Part shown: in pieces, positions 41,436-47,404 of the stretch
Layout of the letters: each line of letters starts with the position of its first letter
Position numbering within the stretch: the stretch's first letter is position 1
Origin: Centipeda periodontii DSM 2778
GTDB taxonomy: Bacteria > Bacillota > Negativicutes > Selenomonadales > Selenomonadaceae
Direction of reading: 5' to 3'
Assembly: GCF_000213975.1 (NCBI RefSeq)
Contig: NZ_GL892076.1
Coordinates: forward strand, 2,168,761-2,216,164
Length of the DNA: 47,404 bases
Notes under the pieces: model-generated
The model's input: the letters and a program-made list of their open reading frames with translations, nothing else
What the model was told of the DNA's origin: nothing
Database searches by the model: none
Position numbers and translations under genes: made by a program

Positions 41436-42701
41436 TCAGCCCTTCACCTCAAAAACCAATCGTTTTACCATATCGTCAAGAGACCAAGTCTCCTGCGTGC
41501 TCTGTACCATATCGCGCACAACCGCTGTCCCCTGTGCCAGTTCGTCCTCGCCGAGAATGACGGCATAGCGCGCGCCGGATTTGTTCGCCTGTTTCATCTG
41601 TGCCTTCATGCTGCGCCCCGCATAGTCCATCAGAGCGCGTACGCCGCCCTGCCGCAGATCGTGCAGCAGAGGGAACGCCGCTGTAGCAGCCGCATCGCCG
41701 AGCACGATGAAGAAGACATCTGCCGCAGGGGGGCTCTCGGGCAGAAGATTCTGCTGCTCGAGAGCGAGGAGGACACGCTCAAGCCCCGCCGCAAATCCCA
41801 CGGCAGGCGTTGGATTCCCACCGAGCTCCTCGACAAGACCGTCATAGCGTCCACCGCCCGCAACGGCGCTCTGTGCGCCGAGGGGCGGATAGGCGATCTC
41901 GAACGCCGTTCGCGTGTAGTAATCGAGCCCGCGCACAAGACGCGTATCAAGTTCATACGTCACGCCCGCATTCGTCAGATGCGACTGCACCGCCGAAAAG
42001 TGCTCTGCGCACTCTGCGCAGAGACAGTCCGTAATCGCGGGCGCACCCGTCATAAACGGCTTGTCCGCATCCACCTTGCAGTCGAGAATACGCATCGGGC
42101 GCTCGGTATAACGACTTTGACAGTCATCGCAAAGCGTGGACAGATACTCCTTGAAATATGCCTGCAGGCGCTCCCGATAGACGGGGCGGCAGGTCGGACA
42201 GCCCACGGAGTTGAGTTTCAATGTCAGCCCCTTCAGTCCGAGTGCCGTGAGAAAATCGTACGCGAGCAGAATTGCCTCGGCATCCACCGCAGGGCTCTCC
42301 CCACCGATCGCCTCCACACCGAACTGATGGAACTCACGCATACGCCCTGCCTGTGGGCGGTCATAGCGGAACATCGAGCCGACGTAGAAGAGCTTTTGCA
42401 GTCCCCCCTCCGCATAGAGCTTGTTCTGCAGATAGGCGCGCACGGCGGATGCCGTATTCTCCGGACGCAGCGTCAGGCTGCGGTCGCCGCGGTCGGTAAA
42501 GGTATACATCTCCTTGTCCACGACATCCGTGCCGTCACCAATCCCGCGCTGAAAGAGCTCCGTATGCTCAAAGATCGGCGTGCGAATCTCATGATAGCCA
42601 TAGCGGGCGCAGATATCGCGGATAACATTCTCCACATACGTCCACGCACCCACCGCATCGGGCAGGATATCCTTCGTTCCCCGTGGCGCATTCGTCAGCA
42701 T
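41436..42701 (-). CDS. hisS: Histidyl-tRNA synthetase HisS
   Basis: A 421-residue class II synthetase. PRGTKDILP at the N-terminus, RPENTASAVRA, FRYDRPQAGRMREFHQFG (motif 2), GGGRYDGLV (histidine motif) and a C-terminal anticodon-binding domain (from about 330). It starts on the last base of the hemZ stop codon (TGATG). Confidence 0.97.
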   Translation of the reverse strand: MLTNAPRGTKDILPDAVGAWTYVENVIRDICARYGYHEIRTPIFEHTELFQRGIGDGTDVVDKEMYTFTDRGDRSLTLRPENTASAVRAYLQNKLYAEGGLQKLFYVGSMFRYDRPQAGRMREFHQFGVEAIGGESPAVDAEAILLAYDFLTALGLKGLTLKLNSVGCPTCRPVYRERLQAYFKEYLSTLCDDCQSRYTERPMRILDCKVDADKPFMTGAPAITDCLCAECAEHFSAVQSHLTNAGVTYELDTRLVRGLDYYTRTAFEIAYPPLGAQSAVAGGGRYDGLVEELGGNPTPAVGFAAGLERVLLALEQQNLLPESPPAADVFFIVLGDAAATAAFPLLHDLRQGGVRALMDYAGRSMKAQMKQANKSGARYAVILGEDELAQGTAVVRDMVQSTQETWSLDDMVKRLVFEVKG

Positions 42702-44206
42702 CAGGGTGTTTCCTCCTCGTATTCCGCGCGCAGGAGCGCACGGCGTTTTTCAATGTAGATGTCAATATCGCGCAGATATGTCACGAGATCCTTCGCGTTG
42801 AACACCGAGCGCATACGATCCCCGCGAATGCCGAGCACCTTCGTCGTGGCAGCGCCGCCAATGCCGATGATCGTCTGGCGCTCCTCCATAATCTGAATGT
42901 TGTAGATACTCTCAGCATTCGCGCGGGCATAGCCGACGTTCTCGAGATCGCCGCTCATATAGCCCTGTCGGTAGAGATAGTACGGACGGTAGCCTACCTC
43001 CTCCACCGCGCGCACAGCGACCGTGCTCATGCGCTGCGTCTCCGCATCCGACGGCAGTTCGACATGCTCCGTCTCCATCTTGAGGCGCAGATTCGAGCCA
43101 CGCTTGAGGGCGAGGGCATGGAGCGTGATATCGTCGGGCGCGAGCGCCGTCACCGCTGCCATCGTCCGCGCCACATCCTCTGCCGTCTCACCGGGAAGCC
43201 CCAGAATCACGTCCATATTGATGTGCACGTCGAATGCTGCGCGAATCTCATGCACCATGCGCACGATGTCATCGGGGGTATGGCGGCGTCCGATGCGTTC
43301 GAGCGTCTTCGCCTGCATGGATTGCGGATTAACGCTCACGCGCGTCACGGCGTGTTCTCGCATGGCGGCGATCTTCTCCGCCGTCATGCTGTCGGGGCGT
43401 CCTGCCTCCACCGTGAACTCCACAATATTTGACCCATAAAAGGCATTATATACCATTTTGAGCATTTCGGCAAAAAAATCATTCGGCAAGCTTGTCGGCG
43501 TGCCCCCACCGATGTAAATACTCTGCACCGTAAGCCCCAAAGAGCGCACATCCTCCGCCGCTGCAGAAAGATCCCGCGCGAGCACATTCATAAAGGTGCG
43601 CAGCTTCTTCTCCGAGGGAAGGAGGTTCGACGGGAAGGAGCAATAGAGACAGCGCGAGAGACAGAACGGAATGCCGACATAGACACTGACCGAACGCACA
43701 TCGCTGCGCGCAAGGAACGGCAGCTGGCGCACGGCAACCTCCGTGATGAGCTTTGCCTTTTCATTGCTACAGTCATAGTCATCCGCGAGGCGCGCAATGA
43801 TCGCCTCGGGCGATATCCCTGCGCGCAGCCATCGGTGCACGATCTTTGTCGGGCGGACACCGTGGAGGATTCCCCACGGCGCGGGCGGCAGAGCGAAGCG
43901 CATACGAAAGAATTCATAAACATTTCGCTTCACCATGCGGTGTACGGCAGCGCGTGGAATTTCATCTTCCTTGCCATCCGCAGAAAAAATAATTTTCTCA
44001 CACGATCCGTCATTGGTAAAAAGAAAGACCTCGGTCATGACAGAAGGCGGCTCACAGCCCGACTGCCGGTTTACCACCGACAGCTGGGCGTAATCCGCCT
44101 CCCCTATCTGCCCGACGATCTCCACCTTGAAAAGCGTCAATACCTCGCGGACGATTTTGACAATGACCTCGGCTCTGCTGTTTATCGTAAACGACCGAAT
44201 TTTCAC
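42701..44206 (-). CDS. hemZ: Radical SAM coproporphyrinogen oxidase-like HemZ
   Basis: A 501-residue radical SAM protein of the HemZ group, the same length as Bacillus HemZ. The cluster motif is CLSRCLYCSFPSN, followed by YIGGGTPTSLP and VNPQSMQAKTL, which are typical of HemN/HemZ/HemW. The N-terminal 150 residues are the HemZ-specific extension. A role in anaerobic porphyrin oxidation is assumed from family; no other haem gene is in the window. I chose GTG 44206, which overlaps the fur stop (GTGA). The ATG at 44230 lies inside fur without an RBS. Coupling to an iron or peroxide regulator upstream fits this role. Confidence 0.9.
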   Translation of the reverse strand: MKIRSFTINSRAEVIVKIVREVLTLFKVEIVGQIGEADYAQLSVVNRQSGCEPPSVMTEVFLFTNDGSCEKIIFSADGKEDEIPRAAVHRMVKRNVYEFFRMRFALPPAPWGILHGVRPTKIVHRWLRAGISPEAIIARLADDYDCSNEKAKLITEVAVRQLPFLARSDVRSVSVYVGIPFCLSRCLYCSFPSNLLPSEKKLRTFMNVLARDLSAAAEDVRSLGLTVQSIYIGGGTPTSLPNDFFAEMLKMVYNAFYGSNIVEFTVEAGRPDSMTAEKIAAMREHAVTRVSVNPQSMQAKTLERIGRRHTPDDIVRMVHEIRAAFDVHINMDVILGLPGETAEDVARTMAAVTALAPDDITLHALALKRGSNLRLKMETEHVELPSDAETQRMSTVAVRAVEEVGYRPYYLYRQGYMSGDLENVGYARANAESIYNIQIMEERQTIIGIGGAATTKVLGIRGDRMRSVFNAKDLVTYLRDIDIYIEKRRALLRAEYEEETP

Positions 44207-44685
44207 GCCTTTTTCTGCTTCTCCTGACATTTTTTGCAGATGCCGAAAAACTTCGCCTGATGGTTCTCAACCTTGAAGCCCGTCTTCTTAAAGATGTCCT
44301 CTTCGAGATGATCGAGCATATCCTCCTCGAACTCCGAGATCTCCTTGCACTCCGTGCAGATGAGATGATGATGGAAGTGCTGATTCGGATCGATTGGGTT
44401 CAGTTCGTAGGAGTACGATCCCTTATTGCGCTTGTCGAATTCCTTGCCGAACTCGATCTTCTGCAAAATCCCAAGCGACACCAAAATCTCAAGACTGCGG
44501 TAAACCGTCGCAAGCCCGATCTCCGACTCCGTGCCGCGCAGGATGTCATAGATTTTCTCCGCACTCAGATGCTCGCTCGGATGGTCGAGGATCACCTGCA
44601 GAACGATCTGGCGCTGTGGTGTCATCTTGCGCTGCGTCGCCTGCAAACGTTTTTTCAGATCCTCCATTGTATAGGTCTCTGCCAT
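44203..44685 (-). CDS. fur: Fur-family regulator (Fur/PerR)
   Basis: A 160-residue winged-helix repressor. The recognition-helix region is LATVYRSLEILVSLG. The metal-sensing His cluster is FHHHLICTECKEI, and the structural zinc site is two CxxC motifs (CTEC and CKKC). Both Fur and PerR share this layout; the residues that separate them cannot be judged safely by eye. ATG 44685 has GGAGGG 7 nt upstream. It heads the hemZ-hisS-aspS run. PerR beside haem genes is common, so PerR is as likely as Fur. Confidence 0.9.
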   Translation of the reverse strand: MAETYTMEDLKKRLQATQRKMTPQRQIVLQVILDHPSEHLSAEKIYDILRGTESEIGLATVYRSLEILVSLGILQKIEFGKEFDKRNKGSYSYELNPIDPNQHFHHHLICTECKEISEFEEDMLDHLEEDIFKKTGFKVENHQAKFFGICKKCQEKQKKA

Positions 44686-44704
44686 ACTATTTCCCTCCAT
44701 GTGC

Positions 44705-44724
44705 GTTAGTAGTTATATGCTAAC
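44705..44724. promoter_or_regulatory. Possible operator ahead of fur
   Basis: GTTAG (44705-44709) and CTAAC (44720-44724) form a short inverted repeat, AT-rich between, just upstream of the fur RBS. Autoregulation is usual in this family, but the sequence does not clearly match a Fur or PerR box. Confidence 0.25.
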
Positions 44725-44850
44725 TCTCCAATATATAATCACAATCAATGAGAATAGTATAGCACACATGACAAGTTTTTTCTATAGAGAGGAACAACGA
44801 ATTGAGAATATCCATTTCGGCGTTGTCCGAATATCCTCTGCGGCAACTGC

Positions 44851-46305
44851 TCACGCCTTTTCCTGTCCAATGCGGCGCAGCGTCTCCATCATCAACTTTG
44901 CCTCGGGCACGATCGTCGTGACATCGACGCGCTCTGCCGGCGTGTGAATGCCCGTCGTCGTCACACCGATGGACACCATGTCGAGCTCCGGATTCTTCGC
45001 CGCGTGCCAGCTCGTCTCAAGCCCCGCATGGATGCTCTCGATCGTCATCTGCGCGCCGCCGTTCTGCGCAGCATACACCTCGCCCATGATCTTCGCAAGT
45101 GTGCTGTTCTCGCGCTCGCGCCATGCGGGCGACTGCGCTCCCAGTGTGAGGTTGAAGTTCATGCGCTCCGCCATCGTCCGCCCCATCACGACGATCTCAT
45201 CCAGACGCTCATTCACCGAGGAGCGCGGGAAATACTGAACGCGCACATCATTTTCGTCCATACTGAGCACGCCGAGGTTCGCCGAGGTCTCCACCTTGCC
45301 CGCATGAAGGCGCGACATATCGTGCACGCCCGTACGCAGGAGTGTGAGCATGTCGATGAGGTCACGCTCCTCTGCTTCGCCGATCACGCGCCCCGCATTC
45401 TCCACGGTGTTAAATGCAAACTTCATTGAGGGGTCAGCCGCTCCGTAGAGCGCGTGGAAACGCTTTTCTTCCTCCACAAGCACGTTCACGATTTCACGCT
45501 CACCGATGCCCGTGCGGATGATTGCCTCTGCCGTCGGCGGGATGGCGTTGCGCGCCGTGCCGCCCGTGAACGTGACAATCTCAATTTTACCATGTGCCTC
45601 AAGTGCCTGCAGTGCAAGTGCAAGCGTGCGAATCGCATTGCCGCGCCCGTCGCCGATGCGCTCCCCCGAATGCCCACCAAGCAAGCCCTCCACCGCGATG
45701 CGATAGGCGGGCAGCTCCGACTCCCTGCGCGAGAGCGTACGCGAAAAGTCAAGGTTGACACTGCCCGCGCTGCCGACCGTCATGATGTGATAGTCCTCGG
45801 AGTCACAGTTGATGAGGAAGCGTGCGTCCTTCAAATGATCCGCCGAAAGATGACGTGCGCCCGACATTCCCTGCTCCTCATCGACCGTAACAATCGCACG
45901 CAGCGGTCCGTGTTCCTCCGCATGCTGCATCGCGGTCAAAATCTCCGCAACGCCGATGCCGTCGTCACCGCCGAGACTCGTGCCGTCCGCCGTCAGAGAC
46001 TCCTCCGTCCGAATCATCTTGATTGGATCGTTCAGCGGATCGTAGATCACGCCCGGCTTTGCAACGCAGACCATGTCCATGTGCCCCTGCAGGATCGTGC
46101 GCGGCGCAGCCTCGCAGCCCTTCGTCGCGGGCATCTCCGCGATGATGTTCAGCGCCTCGTCCTGCGTCACCGTGCAGCCGATCTCCTCGAAACGCTTCTT
46201 GAGGTAGTCGCTGACGGCTTTCTCATGTCCCGAGGGACGCGGTATGCGCGTCAGTGCCTCAAATTCTTTAACGACCGTCTCCAATAATTTTGCATCGTCT
46301 ATCAT
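44851..46305 (-). CDS. pepD: Aminoacyl-histidine dipeptidase PepD (M20C)
   Basis: A 484-residue metallopeptidase of the carnosinase/PepD type. Metal-binding segments are LQGHMDMVC, LGGDDGIGVA and VDEEQGMSGA; NCDSED supplies the next acidic ligand and GGHSGERIG lies in the lid domain. Cytosolic; it cleaves Xaa-His and other dipeptides for amino acid use. GAGGAGG lies 8 nt ahead of ATG. It is a monocistronic unit between the promoter at 46337 and the 165-nt gap before fur. No clear terminator was found after it; the gap holds a direct repeat of GAATATCC (around 44811-44841). Confidence 0.95.
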   Translation of the reverse strand: MIDDAKLLETVVKEFEALTRIPRPSGHEKAVSDYLKKRFEEIGCTVTQDEALNIIAEMPATKGCEAAPRTILQGHMDMVCVAKPGVIYDPLNDPIKMIRTEESLTADGTSLGGDDGIGVAEILTAMQHAEEHGPLRAIVTVDEEQGMSGARHLSADHLKDARFLINCDSEDYHIMTVGSAGSVNLDFSRTLSRRESELPAYRIAVEGLLGGHSGERIGDGRGNAIRTLALALQALEAHGKIEIVTFTGGTARNAIPPTAEAIIRTGIGEREIVNVLVEEEKRFHALYGAADPSMKFAFNTVENAGRVIGEAEERDLIDMLTLLRTGVHDMSRLHAGKVETSANLGVLSMDENDVRVQYFPRSSVNERLDEIVVMGRTMAERMNFNLTLGAQSPAWRERENSTLAKIMGEVYAAQNGGAQMTIESIHAGLETSWHAAKNPELDMVSIGVTTTGIHTPAERVDVTTIVPEAKLMMETLRRIGQEKA

Positions 46306-46336
46306 AATTCTTCCTCCTCACTGTATCATACTCCAT

Positions 46337-46345
46337 ATTATAGCA
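46337..46345 (-). promoter_or_regulatory. Extended -10 promoter of pepD
   Basis: Minus strand TGCTATAAT (46337-46345), a perfect extended -10 about 30 nt ahead of the pepD start and just past the upstream terminator. The -35 position is inside the terminator and is poor. Confidence 0.6.
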
Positions 46346-46351
46346 CAGACA

Positions 46352-46400
46352 GAAAAAATTTGGGACTGCTCCACGAAATTCATCCTCGCGGAGCAGTCCC
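46352..46400 (-). terminator. Terminator between the partial gene and pepD
   Basis: GGGACTGCTCC (46362-46372) pairs with GGAGCAGTCCC (46390-46400) around a 17-nt loop, and on the minus strand is followed by AAATTTTTTCTG. It starts 15 nt past the stop of the partial gene. The GGGACTGCT stem is also used in the suf terminator (13644-13683). Confidence 0.8.
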
Positions 46401-46415
46401 ATTTAGTTTGTATGC

Positions 46416-47404
46416 TTATTTTACAAGCGTGAGCGTTGCATATACCCCATCATATTTCACTGTTGTAGTGCTTGTAGCACCATAGTTGTCACGATGATCA
46501 GATGTCATATAATATACAAGTTTATATTTTCCAGCTTCGTCAGTCTTTTCAATACCAACGGAAACAATTCCACCATTGAAAAAGCCATCGACTAGATTTG
46601 ACTGGCCAATAACAGAACCAAAGGAATTAAAAGAACCTGTTTTATGGAACACCTCATTAGTTAAACCACGATAAAATCCGTATTCTGCATGATACGCCTT
46701 AAAGTCTCTGATGAGAGGTTTCTTGTTGATATTCTCTTTCCCAACAAAGTCACCAGTATCGTCCATAAGTGCGATTTGGTAACTATCTTTATCTCTGGGA
46801 AGGATTGTGAAATGAACCAAGGCAGAACGGCGACGATCTATTTTTAAATAAGGGGTTTTATTATCATCCTTTGTAAATGCTTGGAATCCATGCGTGTCAG
46901 ACAACTGGAAAACATGACCAATAAGCTCTGATAGCTGTGGTGTTTTAGTGTAATCAACAGGATCTTGTGTAAACTCCGCCCAATCAATCTGTTTTCCGTA
47001 ATCAGCAAAAACATAAGGTGTGTTTTGAGCGAAATCAGTTGCCGTTGTAAGTTGTTTTTCAAGGCGTTCACGCTCTGCAGCAATTTCTTTTTCTTCCGCA
47101 AGCCGCCCAGATTCCATTACATCCTTGTAAATATCTGGATTGTTTGTTTTTACATAATTAATAACAGCAAGCGCGAAGTTTTTAAAATCAGAATTCCAAC
47201 ATTCGCTTATTTTATCTACAGGACAATATTCGATATCATGGGTAGTATCTATCCAATCATAGTCATACTCATCACGATACATAGAATTATAAAGATCTAT
47301 TTCCGCCCACCAAGTCCCCTCGTTTTCTAATTTTTTATCAAATAAAAAATAAGATCTAAAATAGACATATTTTTTATCGTTTTTTTCAATAATTTTTATA
47401 GGTT
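46416..47404 (-). CDS. Unknown protein, 5'-partial, AT-rich
   Basis: The frame is open from the right edge to the stop at 46416, so at least 328 residues are encoded and the start lies outside. The first in-frame ATG (47282) is internal: upstream codons read on as coding (KKYVYFRSYFLF and GTWWAEIDLYNSM). No family is recognised. An aromatic- and Asp-rich N-terminal part (MYRDEYDYDWIDTTHDIEYC) precedes a charged helix (around EKEIAAERERLEKQL) and a mainly beta-strand C-terminal half of short alternating strands ending in YATLTLVK. The YVYFRSYFLF and WWAEIDLYNS segments suggest a small extracellular beta domain in the part that enters the window. Base composition is clearly lower in GC than in its neighbours, suggesting transfer. 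Confidence 0.7.
   Translation of the reverse strand, partial: PIKIIEKNDKKYVYFRSYFLFDKKLENEGTWWAEIDLYNSMYRDEYDYDWIDTTHDIEYCPVDKISECWNSDFKNFALAVINYVKTNNPDIYKDVMESGRLAEEKEIAAERERLEKQLTTATDFAQNTPYVFADYGKQIDWAEFTQDPVDYTKTPQLSELIGHVFQLSDTHGFQAFTKDDNKTPYLKIDRRRSALVHFTILPRDKDSYQIALMDDTGDFVGKENINKKPLIRDFKAYHAEYGFYRGLTNEVFHKTGSFNSFGSVIGQSNLVDGFFNGGIVSVGIEKTDEAGKYKLVYYMTSDHRDNYGATSTTTVKYDGVYATLTLVK

Noticed and set aside
39830-41560. A 576-residue open frame on the plus strand
   Set aside because: It mirrors aspS; long antisense frames are expected in GC-rich genes.
44206-44230. hemZ start at ATG 44230
   Set aside because: It has no RBS and lies within fur; GTG 44206 fits the family N-terminus and overlaps the fur stop.

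Overview
The window reads as one long, co-oriented chromosomal block: every gene I can support lies on the minus strand, so transcription runs from high to low coordinates. Gene content and order point to a Firmicute. The evidence is the def-fmt-rsmB-rlmN-PP2C-PASTA kinase-rsgA-rpe chain, SufU-type Fe-S assembly, HemZ and the TrpXYZ-like transporter. The high GC of most genes, FHA genes beside the kinase, and dispersed repeats of this style fit the Negativicutes, most likely a Selenomonas-like bacterium. That placement is inference from gene content, not a database match.

Right to left in transcription order: a partial AT-rich gene of unknown function enters from the right edge (46416-47404), followed by the dipeptidase pepD. 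A Fur/PerR regulator then starts a tight run with hemZ, hisS, aspS and a WecG/TagA glycosyltransferase. Next comes a phospholipid operon (psd, pssA, a membrane glycosyltransferase). It has its own promoter, and its 5' leader contains a large nested inverted repeat (38613-38762). queD and queE follow, then an amidohydrolase with def, fmt, a DUF116 gene, rsmB and rlmN. The cell-wall signalling block is next: two FHA proteins, PP2C phosphatase, RodA/FtsW, a class B PBP and the PASTA kinase PrkC. It is followed by rsgA, rpe (with a His/Glu-rich N-terminal extension), queC, folE2 and a flippase-like membrane protein.

A terminator and promoter separate this from a complete suf operon (sufC-B-D-S-U). 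Then comes an ABC importer with two tandem substrate-binding lipoproteins, a permease and an ATPase. A 167-bp MITE-like element sits between binding protein and permease and supplies the stop codon of the binding protein. An Rpn-type nuclease remnant, a lipoprotein and a membrane-anchored NagZ-type glycosidase follow.

The left end holds a three-gene anti-phage module: a TerB_N/TerB_C protein, a BrxD-like (DUF2791) P-loop ATPase and an Lhr-like DEAD/DEAH helicase (1720-6792). This is the architecture published as Shango. It sits beside tRNA-Leu(TAG), with its own promoter and an upstream terminator. Last are tRNA-Leu and a fused Memo-AMMECR1 gene. No CRISPR array, rRNA, integrase or intact insertion sequence was seen. 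The best candidates for something undescribed are the structured leader of the phospholipid operon, the repeat family that ends genes, and the metal-binding-like tail on Rpe.
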